DNA of 64,000 bases, taken from contig OZ024934.1 in assembly GCA_964017235.1 (NCBI GenBank), forward strand, positions 88,502,706 to 88,566,705. Reading direction: 5' to 3'. Each line of letters starts with the position of its first letter. Within the stretch, counting starts at the first letter, position 1. Under the pieces are notes generated by a model, which saw nothing but the letters and a program-made list of their open reading frames with translations, ran no database searches and was not told where the DNA came from. The position numbers and the translations under genes were made by a program. The DNA is from Sabellastarte sp. h YS-2021 (lineage: Eukaryota; Annelida; Polychaeta; Sabellida; Sabellidae). Shown piece by piece: positions 51,101 through 62,000 of the stretch.

Positions 51101-54100
51101 GGGATGGTAAACCAACATGTAGGAAATCATGTGCTGGGAATCTTCTGGTGTGGTCAGATTTGATCTTTGGCCTCTCCTTCAAGGTCCAACGAGGATAGGC
51201 AAACTTTAAAGTGCTTATAACTCATTTATTATTGGTCCTAGAGGTTTGGGATGGTATACCTACGTATAGGAAATGATGGCCTTGAAATCTTTTGATGTGG
51301 TCAGATTTGACCTTGGGCCTCTCCTTCAAGGTCAAACAAGCACAGCCAAACTTTAAAGTGCTTCTTCTTCAAGGTCAAACGAGCATAGCCAAACTTAAAA
51401 GTGCTTATAACTCACTTATTATTGGTCCTACAGGTTTGGGATGGTAAACCAACATGTAGGAAATCATGTGCTGGGAATCTTCTGGTGTGGTCGGATTTGA
51501 TCTTAGGCCTCTCCTTCAAGGTCCAACGAGGATAGGCAAACTTTAAAGTGCTTATAACTCATTTATTATTGGTCCTAGAGGTTTGGGATGGTATACCTAC
51601 ATATAGGAAATGATGGCCTTGAAATCTTTTGATGTGGTCAGATTTTGACCTTCAAGGTCAAACAAGCACAGCCAAACTTTAAAGTGCTTCTTCTTCTTTG
51701 CAGCTGAAAACACACAGTCAGCTGATACAGAACCCGTTCATAGGCACTGAGTGTTTTTTTCGTTTTAAGGTCACTCTTGTGATCCTAACATGGTCCTTTT
51801 CACGAAAATTTCTCTTCACCAATAACATTTACCTCTTCACATTAGTCCTTTACCATTTTATATAAAGCTTAAAAGCTGTAGGGACGCTTTGTTTTTGTGT
51901 ACAAAAACTTTTGTCTAGTTTTGAAATGTTGTAACGAGTGCATATTTTTTACACCATATCTTTTCAGAATCCTTAACAAATTAACCCCAGAAAAATTTGA
52001 CAAGCTAGGTTTAGAACTTCTCAATGTTGGAATAGATTCACAAGTCGTCCTTCGAGGGATTATTTTATTGGTATGTATTTATAAGGGATATTGAAAAGTT
52101 GAAATGTTTCAGTGATGGCTGTCTTATCAATGATTTTATTGTAAGTTTACCTTGTATGAAGTGAATGTGTTGCTATATTTGTAGATATTTAAGACATTGC
52201 ATTGAATTGAGTGCCCAACAGTATGTAAGCCAAGTTGGCTATGATTGTCTCACAGTACCAAATGTTGAAGTTTAAGTTTTAAAGTGTTTTTGACTTACTC
52301 TTATCATTGGTACGCGCAGACACGATTGACCGTTTGTATTAAGGCTGTGACTTCATTAAAAAGAATGACACCTTGGATTCGTCTGGAACGGATCTATCCA
52401 AATTATGGTGACCCTGTTTCCGCTGTAACCAACTAGAAGTTACTAGTGAACCAGGCATGGCAGATGATGATAAAAACATTGCGAAAATTAATGTTAAATA
52501 TTTATAAATAAGGAAAATATATGAAAAGCTAATACCAGATATAAAAATTTGATGGAATATGAAGGTTTACCCAAGCTTTTTGTTGAAATTTTTATTTAGT
52601 AGTTTTGATTACCCAATTCGCTAATTTGTAATCTGTTTCTCAAATAATTTAGACCATTTTTGGATAAACTATCAACTTTAATTTGTGTACTGGATGCAAT
52701 ATGATCATGGCTGCGTCACCCTGCGTGTGTGTTGCAGATTTTTGAAAAAGCTCTTGACGAACCAAAGTACAGCTCCTTATATGCACAATTATGTCACCGA
52801 CTATGTGAGGACACTCCTAATTTTGAACCTTCTACATCTGGAGCAATAGTAAGTGCTAAAGCTTTACTTTTTAGTCAAAATTTCAGTGTACCAATATAAA
52901 AATGTTATAGTTGTCTGAAAAGTATCAATGTTCAGAGTAGAAACAATAAATGAAGTTTTATAGTCTTTGATTAATGAATGTCTGATGAGATGTCCTGTTA
53001 TTCACAAGTATTGGGCAACTCTTAAAATTTCTTAATACAAAGTGTTTCTTTGTTTTTGTAATACTTTTTTGCAGACATTTAAACGCCTTCTGCTGACCAA
53101 GTGCCAAGACGAATTTGAAAACAGGGCGAAAGCCACTGCAGGTTGGTTTTGAACAGTGTTTGAGTTGTCCTTATGTGAATTATAAATTGCTTAGGTCATT
53201 GGTGCTTTGACTTTTAAATTGGAGAACAGAATTTGGTTTCAAATGGAATTTTGTGGAAATGTCTTGACATCCAAATCCCCCCCCACCCCCCCACCCCCCC
53301 CCAACAACAACAACAACAATAATCAATGCCTCACTTGAACAAGGTAAGTGTCCTGTGTTTTTCAAGCAGGCCCATGTTACTCCAATCCTCAAAAAATCAA
53401 CCCATCACTTCAATAATTAATGCTTCACTTGAACAAATAAGTCTCCTTAGTTTTTCAAACAGGCCCATGTTACTCCAATCCTCAAAAAATCATCCTTAGA
53501 CAACTCCTTCCTGACTTCCCAATCAATAATCTTGGTAATCAAAGCTAATTTAAAGCTATTTATCTCAATTCAGCCATTACGCGTAATGACTGGACCTTAT
53601 TTTCAGTCATTACGCGAAATGACTGGAAATTTTAGTCATTACGTGTAATGACTGGCCATTTCAGTCATTACGCGAAATGACTGAAACTTTCAGTCATTAC
53701 GCGTAATGACTGGTTTCACAGATTGACTGTAACATCTTGACATCCAAATCTTCCCCCCCCCCCCAATCTTTTGATGTCATTTTCTATATGCAAGGATGTA
53801 CAGGTGAGACAACATTAATTAGCAGAGCACAGTGGGCTTGATTCTGTTAAATTATACATTTTGATTGTTGCTGCACTGAAATTTGGATTTTTTTCTTTGA
53901 GATAGATGGTGTTTTCACTTTTGAGGATCAGTAGAGATGACCGTCTTTAGTTTTAGTTTGACTTGTGTACTTTTCTAGCCTTTGAGAAGGATGGCGCCCT
54001 CACTGCTGAGGAGGAGGAGCAGTATGGGTTGGCCAAGCACAAGATGCTGGGTAACATCAAGTTCATCGGGGAGCTGGGTAAGCTGGACATGGTGCAACCG

Positions 54101-55673
54101 CGTATCCTGCACCAGTGCATCAAACAGCTGCTGGCCAAGAAGAAGAGGGGCACTGTGGCTGACATGGCCGAAGACCTCGAGTGTCTCTGTCAGATAATGA
54201 AGACTGTGGGCAGGCAGCTTGACCGTGACCAGGCCAAGGTGAGTGGGGAGGGTTTATAGGTTGTGTTGTGATTCCGTTGTTATAATAGTATATCCAACAT
54301 TTAAGATTGTGGGTTTCACTTGTGATTCCAGCTGAAAAAAATCGCAGTGGTTTGCCAGTGCTTCATAGTGCAAAAATTTAAATGAGGTTGTGATATTCAA
54401 GGGAAATTAGACTAAATGGTGCATCAGTGGTGGAGGAACTTGCACAGAATAGTTGTAAACCACTAACCATTAGCAAGACCTAGGAGGGAGGGTTGTAGAA
54501 AATTTGTAATTTGACCATTTTCTCGCCAAAATGTGAAGTCCACTAACCATAAAATTCCATAGTTTTTTCTTTGCACTATTTTTGAAGCTATTGCCTTTGA
54601 TCTATATTGAAAAGGGATCATGGGAAAACACTAACAGGTTGACACCTCCAGTTTAATAGATGTTTAAAGTGTGAGTTTGTGTTATTTACAGCTGTGGATG
54701 GACCAGTACTTTCAACGTATGCAATCATACAGGGCAAATAGAGAACTGCCATCAAGGATTCGCTTCATGCTTCAAGATGTGGCAGAGCTGCGCGAAAACA
54801 ATGTAAGTAGTCGTTCTTGTGTAACTATCAACTTTGTGTTAGATGAACATCTTTTAATGTTGATAATTCATGAAAAAGTATTCAATTAAGAAGAAAATCT
54901 ATTTATTTTAAAGTACTCTGTTAGAACCAGCTTAGTAAAATCAGTGTAAATTTAAAATTCTACACAGCAAGAAATTTCCAAGTGTGTTAAATATCTTGGT
55001 TTCAGTGGGTCCCTCGTAAAAGCCTGAGGGACAATGGACCCAGAACAATCCAGCAGGTTCACACTGAGGCAGCCAGGGAGATGGGCCAATCAGCTTCAAC
55101 CCAGCAGCATCATAACATGGGCGGAATGTCCGGCTTCCCCACCAGTCAGTATTCACAGTACTGGCTTATTCTCTAGTATAGTTCACATTGAAATTGATTT
55201 TCATGTTGTATTTATGGTGTACAGAATGCCAGTTAACTTGTAGTTGAAGAGTATTTTCTCATGCAGAATTTTTTTTTTACTATCAATTTCTTTTAAATAT
55301 GTCCTTCACCCACTTTGGCTTGATCTGCTGCATAAAAGAGTTGTAGAACTGTAGCTGTTGGGATGGCAGAGTAATAGCTACTAAAATGAGTAAATGCCTT
55401 TTGTCTTTAAAAGTATTGCAATCAAACATTAAACTTGTCACTTCTACATGTGCCTCCATCTCACAAGAAAATTTATTTTCCACTATCTTTAGTACATCTA
55501 ATTTATACGGCGGGAGATAAATGCATTCGTCAGAATGCTTATTCTGGATGCTATTTCTTCAGGTCTGGACATATTTGGACGGCCAATGAATGGGATGCCT
55601 CCACCAAGCAGTCGGGCACATGGACCAATGTCAGACATGTTTGGACCCGTACCGTCCTCTCCACCAGCTATGG
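29979..55673 (+). CDS. EIF4G2: EIF4G2 (DAP5/NAT1/p97), eight internal coding exons; 5' start not located, 3' part beyond the window
   Basis: Joining 29979-30119, 51968-52070, 52738-52848, 53075-53141, 53979-54238, 54692-54802, 55006-55144 and 55563-55673 gives one open frame with matching phases throughout. The protein is a truncated eIF4G relative that lacks the eIF4E-binding part. It binds eIF4A and eIF3 through its MIF4G domain and supports cap-independent or alternative translation. Diagnostic stretches: IFRKVRG-ILNKLTPEKFDKL, EPKYSSLYAQLC, MLGNIKFIGELGKLD, AEDLECLCQIMKTVG, MDQYFQRM, LPSRIRFMLQDVAELREN and NWVPRK. These follow vertebrate EIF4G2 more closely than eIF4G1/3. The MIF4G domain runs from exon 51968 to about exon 55006. 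The MA3 and W2 domains are not in the window. Intron 30120-51967 is 21.8 kb of repeats, while the following introns are 0.2-0.8 kb. Confidence 0.95.
30345..34650 (+). mobile_element. Family 3 element, copy 1: hairpin head and about 26 monomers of 147 bp
   Basis: The element starts with the hairpin AAGCGTCCC TTGAAAA GGGGACGCTT (30348-30373), then a CCGCCGCCGC block, then a leader with ACCAAATTTGGTATGCA (30617-30633). The array runs from about 30750. Monomer spacing is 147 bp (TCGCTTATTATTGG at 30901, 31048, 31195, 31342, 31489). Each unit holds TTTGACCTTGGGCCCCTCCT and TTCAAGGTCAAACGAG. Confidence 0.9.
34660..35485. other. EIF4G2 intron: unique sequence, nothing recognised
   Basis: About 830 bp of AT-rich DNA between two repeat elements, with no ORF, motif or repeat relationship that I can support. 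Confidence 0.5.
35489..38785 (+). mobile_element. Family 2 element, copy C
   Basis: Complete from the TTATATCCCC hairpin through a short CCG run (about 8 units), the 351-bp array and the 3' end GGCCCAATCTAG at 38784. It is more diverged from A and B than they are from each other. A family 1 element follows at once. Confidence 0.88.
38786..43381 (+). mobile_element. Family 1 element, copy 1: 169-bp core repeat, about 23 monomers
   Basis: The head hairpin GTCCACCCCC CTG GGGGGTGGA is followed by repeats of GTCCGATGTCCGGC, a leader of about 330 bp with ACCAAATTTGGTATGCA (38935-38951), and then the tandem array 39230-43170. The unique 3' tail has a small hairpin (ACACAT GATA ATGTGT) and ends CTATTTCTAG|TT. 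Monomers carry CTTAACCGTGCGAGATAGAG and AAAATGGCGGCCATTTTGAA. There is no coding capacity. Confidence 0.92.
43382..43955. other. EIF4G2 intron: mostly unique, one decayed family 3 monomer
   Basis: A single weak 147-bp-type monomer (TTATAACTCACGTATTATTG, about 43650-43740) is recognisable. The rest shows nothing. Confidence 0.5.
43956..44775 (-). pseudogene. Non-LTR retrotransposon 3' remnant with (GATA)n tail
   Basis: On the minus strand the frame reads NYNTRNCGNIYQNIPKTFQK then SRCPSIIGVKLYNQIPSHVR and SFKKRLKEEFL. This is the usual C-terminus of a LINE ORF2 (the N.NTR...P...G.K.WN.LP...FK..LK pattern), with an in-frame stop just upstream. The element ends in a GATA microsatellite at 43956-43975. 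It differs from the LINE at 240-1392 in sequence and tail, so it is a different family. Confidence 0.75.
44780..45933 (+). mobile_element. Family 3 element, copy 2, left part (headless)
   Basis: It begins in the leader (GAATCTAGGCGCCAATCGAT, as at 30650), followed by about seven 147-bp monomers. It is cut at 45934 by the insertion of family 1 copy 2 and resumes at 50343. Confidence 0.85.
45934..50342 (+). mobile_element. Family 1 element, copy 2: about 22 monomers
   Basis: It has the same head, leader, array (about 46370-50130) and tail as copy 1. Its flanks rejoin to a normal family 3 monomer (AACTG...TTATTATTGG), which fixes both ends to within about 4 bp. Confidence 0.92.
50343..51690 (+). 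mobile_element. Family 3 element, copy 2, right part
   Basis: About nine further 147-bp monomers. Within it, 51050-51370 and 51405-51690 are nearly identical two-monomer blocks, a recent local duplication. It ends 280 bp before the EIF4G2 exon at 51968. Confidence 0.85.
51968..52070 (+). CDS. EIF4G2: EIF4G2 exon: first MIF4G helices
   Basis: The exon encodes (G)ILNKLTPEKFDKLGLELLNV then GIDSQVVLRGIILL. The acceptor is ATCTTTTCAG, the donor is TTG|GTATGT, phase 0 out. Vertebrate DAP5 has ILNKLTPEKFDKLCLELLNVG, so this block is nearly invariant. Confidence 0.95.
52738..52848 (+). CDS. EIF4G2: EIF4G2 exon: MIF4G
   Basis: The exon has 37 codons, IFEKALDEPKYSSLYAQLCH then RLCEDTPNFEPSTSGAI. The acceptor is GTGTTGCAG, the donor is ATA|GTAAGT. 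The vertebrate protein has DKALEEPKYSSLYAQLCLRL. Confidence 0.95.
53075..53141 (+). CDS. EIF4G2: EIF4G2 exon: MIF4G (short)
   Basis: The exon encodes TFKRLLLTKCQDEFENRAKA then TA, and ends in phase 1 at G|GTTGGT. The vertebrate protein has TFRRLLISKLQDEFENR. The acceptor is TTTTTTGCAG. Confidence 0.94.
53279..53320. repeat. C-rich run and (CAA)n microsatellite
   Basis: C-runs broken by single A's, then about five CAA units, in the EIF4G2 intron 53142-53978. On the opposite strand this gives a GGT/GGG-rich shadow ORF. Confidence 0.85.
53571..53712. repeat. Five copies of a 22-bp palindrome, 29-33 bp apart
   Basis: Arms CAGTCATTACG and CGTAATGACTG, joined without a loop, start at 53571, 53604, 53633, 53662 and 53691. 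The copies vary mainly at the centre (GCGT, GCGA, GTGT). The spacing is 33 then 29, 29, 29 bp. The array lies in the EIF4G2 intron upstream of the largest exon. Confidence 0.9.
53979..54238 (+). CDS. EIF4G2: EIF4G2 exon: MIF4G core
   Basis: This is the largest exon, with 87 codons. It starts AFEKDGALTAEEEEQYGLAK and includes HKMLGNIKFIGELGKLDMVQ, ILHQCIKQLLAKKKRG and AEDLECLCQIMKTVGRQLD. It is noticeably richer in G and C at third positions than the flanking exons. The acceptor is TTTTCTAG, the donor is AAG|GTGAGT, phase 0. Confidence 0.96.
54692..54802 (+). CDS. EIF4G2: EIF4G2 exon: end of MIF4G
   Basis: The exon encodes LWMDQYFQRMQSYRANRELP then SRIRFMLQDVAELRENN. The vertebrate protein has LMDQYFARM...ELPARIRFLLQDTVELREHH. 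The acceptor is TTATTTACAG, the donor is AAT|GTAAGT. Confidence 0.95.
55006..55144 (+). CDS. EIF4G2: EIF4G2 exon: MIF4G C-terminal edge and linker
   Basis: The exon encodes WVPRKSLRDNGPRTIQQVHT then EAAREMGQSASTQQHH and a Gly/Met-rich stretch ending FPT. WVPRK...DNGP.TI.Q matches vertebrate DAP5. The donor ACCA|GTCAGT is chosen because the frame otherwise stops within 13 codons, and phase 1 fits the next exon. Confidence 0.9.
55563..55673 (+). CDS. EIF4G2: EIF4G2 exon: Pro/Gly/Met-rich linker
   Basis: The exon encodes (S)LDIFGRPMNGMPPPSSRAH then GPMSDMFGPVPSSPPAM, ending G|GTGAGT in phase 1. DMFG also occurs in the vertebrate linker (LADMFGQMPG). The linker is disordered and low in conservation, so the call rests on phase, splice sites and composition. 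The next exon is beyond 64000, which makes the following intron at least 8.3 kb. Confidence 0.8.
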
Positions 55674-56030
55674 GTGAGTGTTTGAGTTGACAATCACATC
55701 CAAAAATGTACCAGTGTCCCTAAAAAGTTCTACTAAATGTGCCAGGACTAAGTAACATATTACTAGTTTAGTAAGTTTGGCATCTATTCACTAGCTTTGT
55801 GGGATTGACTCTTGCAAGTAGCAATGTGGAGGGCCTGTCCCAAAATGACCCTGACTTTTGAACGGAATGTGAATCCCTTTATTTTGTTTGCAATGCAAAA
55901 TCCCTTCAGTAAATGAACTTTGTCTTGAATAATAAATTGCTGTTAGTTTTGATTACAAATGTATGACCTGACTTGTACACAAGGAGGTCTAAGTTGTGAT
56001 CCTGCATTTCATTTTGCAGTGCTCCCCTTT
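55674..56030. other. EIF4G2 intron: nothing recognised
   Basis: Ordinary AT-rich intronic DNA between the exon donor at 55674 and the family 1 element. Confidence 0.5.
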
Positions 56031-56031
56031 A

Positions 56032-59000
56032 TTATGTCCACCCCCCTGGGGGGTGGATATATTATTTTTGCTTTTTTCGCCGTCCGATGTCCGATGTCCG
56101 GCGTCCGGCGTCCGGCGTCCGATGTCCGGCGTCACGCATGGTTTCCGCTCATTTAAAGGAAAAGTATTAGAGCTATTGTCACCAAATTTGGTATGCAGGC
56201 TTATTGGGTCAGTAGCTTGCTTGGGATTGCTTTTGGCTGTTGTACCTCTTTTGCTTACTGAGTAATACTTAAGTACAGCTATTTTCAGTACCCATTGGTT
56301 TCCGTGCATTTAAGCCAAAATAATTAAAGATATTTTACTACAATTTTGAATACAAGATTGTTATGTCCATAGCTCGCTTGGTATTGCATTTGGGACTGAT
56401 AGCTTTGTCAGTACATGAGTAATAGCCATTTAGGTACTTCATTGTGTATTTTCAGTACTACTTTTGAGTAATTTGCTTCTATCTCCTTAACCGTGCGAGA
56501 TAGAGCGATTTCGGCAAAATTTTCGACCCGCAGGGTATCTGAGGAGTGTACTCTTTGCAATTTTCAAAAAATTTTCCCCTCCCCAAAAATGGCGGCCATT
56601 TTGAATTTTCGAATTTTTGCCAAAAATGGCAAAACACAAATTTGCTTCTATCTCCTTAACCGTGCGAGATAGAGCGATTTCGTCGAAATTTTCGACCCAC
56701 AGGGTATCTAAGGAATGTAATATTTGCAATTTTCCAAAAATTTTCCCCTCCCCAAAAATGGCGGCCATTTTGAATTTTCGAATTTTTGCCAAAAATGGCA
56801 AAACACAAATTTGCTTCTATCTCCTTAACCGTGCGAGATAGAGCGATTTCGTCGAAATTTTCGACCCACAGGGTATCTAAGGAATGTAATATTTGCAATT
56901 TTCAAAAAAATTTCCCCTCCCCAAAAATGGCGGCCATTTTGAATTTTCGAATTTTTGCCAAAAATGGCAAAACACAAATTTGCTTCTATCTCCTTAACCG
57001 TGCGAGATAGAGCGATTTCGGCAAAATTTTCGACCCACAGGGGATCTAAGGAATGCAATCTTTGCAATTTTCCAAAAATTTTCCCCTCCCCAAAAATGGC
57101 GGCCATTTTGAATTTTCGAATTTTTGCCAAAAATGGCAAAACACTAATTTGCTTCTATCTCCTTAACCGTGTGAGATAGAGCGATTTCGGCAAAATTTTC
57201 GACACACAGGGTATCTAAGCAATGCAATCTTTGCAATTTTCAAAATATTTTCCCCTCCCCAAAAATGGCGGCCATTTTGAATTTTTGCCAAAAATGGCAA
57301 AACACAAATTTGCTTCTATCTCCTTAACCGTGCGAGATAGAGCGATTTCGTCGAAATTTTCGACCCACAGGGTATCTAAGGAATGTAATATTTGCAATTT
57401 TCAAAAAATTTTCCCCTCCCCAAAAATGGCGGCCATTTTGAATTTTCGAATTTTTGCCAAAAATGGCAAAACACAAATTTGCTTCTATCTCCTTAACCGT
57501 GCGAGATAGAGCGATTTCGTCGAAATTTTCGACCCACAGGGTATCTCAGAAATGCAATCTTTGCAATTTTCCAAAAATTTTCCCCTCCCCAAAAATGGCG
57601 GCCATTTTGAATTTTCGAATTTTTGCCAAAAATGGCAAAACACAAATTTGCTTCTATCTCCTTAATCGTGCGAGATAGAGCGATTTCGTCGAAATTTTCG
57701 ACCCACAGGGTATCTAAGGAATGTAATATTTGCAATTTTCAAAAAAATTTCCCCTCCCCAAAAATGGCGGCCATTTTGAATTTTCGAATTTTTGCCAAAA
57801 ATGGCAAAACACAAATTTGCTTCTATCTCCTTAACCGTGCGAGATAGAGCGATTTCGGCAAAATTTTCGACCCACAGGGGATCTAAGGAATGCAATCTTT
57901 GCAATTTTCCAAAAATTTTCCCCTCCCCAAAAATGGCGGCCATTTTGAATTTTCGAATTTTTGCCAAAAATGGCAAAACACTAATTTGCTTCTATCTCCT
58001 TAACCGTGCGAGATAGAGCGATTTCGGCAAAATTTTAGACGCACAGGGTATCTAAGCAATGCAATCTTTGCAATTTTCAAAATATTTTCCCCTCCCCAAA
58101 AATGGCGGCCATTTTGAATTTTCGAATTTTTGCCAAAAATGGCAAAACACAAATTTGCTTCTATCTCCTTAACCGTGCGAGATAGAGCGATTTCGTCGAA
58201 ATTTTCGACCCACAGGGTATCTAAGGAATGCAATCTTTGCAATTTTCAAAAAATTTTCCCCTCCCCAAAAATGGCGGCCATTTTGAATTTTCGAATTTTT
58301 GCCAAAAATGGGAAAACACAAATTTGCTTCTATCTCCTTAACCGTGCGAGATAGAGCGATTTCGTCGAAATTTTCGACCCACAGGGTATCTAAGGAATGC
58401 AATCTTTGCAATTTTCAAAAAATTTTCCCCTCCCCAAAAATGGCGGCCATTTTGAATTTTCGAATTTTTGCCAAAAATGGCAAAACACAAATTTGCTTCT
58501 ATCTCCTTAACCGTGCGAGATAGAGCGATTTCATCGAAATTTTCGACCCACAGGGTATCTAAGGAATGTAATATTTGCAATTTTCAAAAAATTTTCCCCT
58601 CCCCAAAAATGGCGGCCATTTTGAATTTTCGAATTTTTGCCAAAAATGGCAAAACACAAATTTGCTTCTATCTCCTTAACCGTGCGAGATAGAGCGATTT
58701 CGGCAAAATTTTCGACACACAGGGTATCTAACCAATGCAATCTTTGCAATTTTCAAAATATTTTCCCCTCCCCAAAAATGGCGGCCATTTTGAATTTTTG
58801 CCAAAAATGGCAAAACACAAATTTGCTTCTATCTCCTTAACCGTGCGAGATAGAGCGATTTCGTCGAAATTTTCGACCCACAGGGTATCTAAGGAATGTA
58901 ATATTTGCAATTTTCAAAAAATTTTCCCCTCCCCAAAAATGGCGGCCATTTTGAATTTTCGAATTTTTGCCAAAAATGGCAAAACACAAATTTGCTTCTA

Positions 59001-62000
59001 TCTCCTTAACCGTGCGAGATAGAGCGATTTCGTCGAAATTTTCGACCCACAGGGTATCTCAGAAATGCAATCTTTGCAATTTTCCAAAAATTTTCCCCTC
59101 CCCAAAAATGGCGGCCATTTTGAATTTTCGAATTTTTGCCAAAAATGGCAAAACACAAATTTGCTTCTATCTCCTTAACCGTGCGAGATAGAGCGATTTC
59201 GTCGAAATTTTCGACCCACAGGGTATCTAAGGAATGTAATATTTGCAATTTTCAAAAAAATTTCCCCTCCCCAAAAATGGCGGCCATTTTGAATTTTCGA
59301 ATTTTTGCCAAAAATGGCAAAACACAAATTTGCTTCTATCTCCTTAACCGTGCGAGATAGAGCGATTTCGGCAAAATTTTCGACCCACAGGGGATCTAAG
59401 GAATGCAATCTTTGCAATTTTCCAAAAATTTTCCCCTCCCCAAAAATGGCGGCCATTTTGAATTTTCGAATTTTTGCCAAAAATGGCAAAACACTAATTT
59501 GCTTCTATCTCCTTAACCGTGCGAGATAGAGCGATTTCGGCAAAATTTTAGACGCACAGGGTATCTAAGCAATGCAATCTTTGCAATTTTCAAAATATTT
59601 TCCCCTCCCCAAAAATGGCGGCCATTTTGAATTTTCGAATTTTTGCCAAAAATGGCAAAACACAAATTTGCTTCTATCTCCTTAACCGTGCGAGATAGAG
59701 CGATTTCGTCGAAATTTTCGACCCACAGGGTATCTAAGGAATGCAATCTTTGCAATTTTCAAAAAATTTTCCCCTCCCCAAAAATGGCGGCCATTTTGAA
59801 TTTTCGAATTTTTGCCAAAAATGGGAAAACACAAATTTGCTTCTATCTCCTTAACCGTGCGAGATAGAGCGATTTCGTCGAAATTTTCGACCCACAGGGT
59901 ATCTAAGGAATGCAATCTTTGCAATTTTCCAAAAATTTTCCCCTCCCCAAAAATGGCGGCCATTTTGAATTTTCGAATTTTTGCCAAAAATGGCAAAACA
60001 CAAATTTGCTTCTATCTCCTTAACCGTGCGAGATAGAGCGATTTCATCGAAATTTTCGACCCACAGGGTATCTAAGGAATGTAATATTTGCAATTTTCAA
60101 AAAATTTTCCCCTCCCCAAAAATGGCGGCCATTTTGAATTTTCGAATTTTTGCCAAAAATGGCAAAACACAAATTTGCTTCTATCTCCTTAACCGTGCGA
60201 GATAGAGCGATTTCGGCAAAATTTTCGACACACAGGGTATCTAACCAATGCAATCTTTGCAATTTTCAAAATATTTTCCCCTCCCCAAAAATGGCGGCCA
60301 TTTTGAATTTTTGCCAAAAATGGCAAAACACAAATTTGCTTCTATCTCCTTAACCGTGCGAGATAGAGCGATTTCGTCGAAATTTTCGACCCACAGGGTA
60401 TCTAAGGAATGTAATATTTGCAATTTTCAAAAAATTTTCCCCTCCCCAAAAATGGCGGCCATTTTGAATTTTCGAATTTTTGCCAAAAATGGCAAAACAC
60501 AAATTTGCTTCTATCTCCTTAACCGTGCGAGATAGAGCGCTTTCGTCGAAATTTTCGACCCACAGGGTATCTAAGGAATGCAATCTTTGCAATTTTCCAA
60601 AAATTTTCCCCTCCCCAAAAATGGCGGCCATTTTGAATTTTCGAATTTTTGCCAAAAATGGCAAAACACAAATTTGCTTCTATCTCCTTAACCGTGCGAG
60701 ATAGAGCGATTTCGTCGAAATTTTCGACCCACAGGGTATCTAAGGAATGTAATATTTGCAATTTTCAAAAAAATTTCCCCTCCCCAAAAATGGCAGCCAT
60801 TTTGAATTTTCGAATTTTTGCCAAAAATGGCAAAACACAAATTTGCTTCTATCTCCTTAACCGTGCGAGATAGAGCGATTTCGGCAAAATTTTCGACCCA
60901 CAGGGGATCTAAGGAATGCAATCTTTGCAATTTTCCAAAAATTTTCCCCTCCCCAAAAATGGCGGCCATTTTGAATTTTCGAATTTTTGCCAAAAATGGC
61001 AAAACACTAATTTGCTTCTCTCTCCTTAACCGTGCGAGATAGAGCGATTTCGGCAAAATTTTCGACGCACAGGGTATCTAAGCAATGCAATCTTTGCAAT
61101 TTTCAAAATATTTTCCCCTCCCCAAAAATGGCGGCCATTTTGAATTTTCGAATTTTTGCCAAAAATGGCAAAACACAAATTTGCTTCTATCTCCTTAACC
61201 GTGCGAGATAGAGCGATTTCGTCGAAATTTTCGACCCACAGGGTATCTAAGGAATGTAATCTTTGCAATTTTCAAAAAATTTTCCCCTCCCCAAAAATGG
61301 CGGCCATTTTGAATTTTCGAATTTTTGCCAAAAATTGCAAAACACAAATTTGCTTCTATCTCCTTAACCGTGCGAGATAGAGCGATTTCGTCGAAATTTT
61401 CGACCCACAGGGTATCTAAGGAATGCAATCTTTGCAATTTTCCAAAAATTTTCCCCTCCCCAAAAATGGCGGCCATTTTGAATTTTCGAATTTTTGCCAA
61501 AAATGGCAAAACACAAATTTGCTTCTATCTCCTTAACCGTGCGAGATAGAGCGATTTCATCGAAATTTTCGACCCACAGGGTATCTAAGGAATGTAATAT
61601 TTGCAATTTTCAAAAAATTTTCCCCTCCCCAAAAATGGCGGCCATTTTGAATTTTCGAATTTTTGCCAAAAATGGCAAAACACAAATTTGCTTCTATCTC
61701 CTTAACCGTGCGAGATAGAGCGATTTCGTCGAAATTTTCGACCCACAGGGTATATAAGGAATGCAATCTTTGCAATTTTCCAAAAATTTTCCCCTCCCCA
61801 AAAATGGCGGCCATTTTGAATTTTCGAATTTTTGCCAAAAATGGCAAAACACAAATTTGCTTCTATCTCCTTAACCGTGCCAGATAGAGTGATTTCGTCA
61901 AAATTTTCGACCCACAGGGTATCTGAGCATTGTACTCTTGGTAATTTCTAAAAAATTTTCCCCTCCCCTAAAATGGCGGCCATTTTGAATTTTCAAATTT

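Noticed and set aside
53571..53712. Palindromic array with short spacers, considered as a CRISPR array
   Set aside because: Spacers are only 7-11 bp, no cas genes are present, and the setting is a eukaryotic intron.
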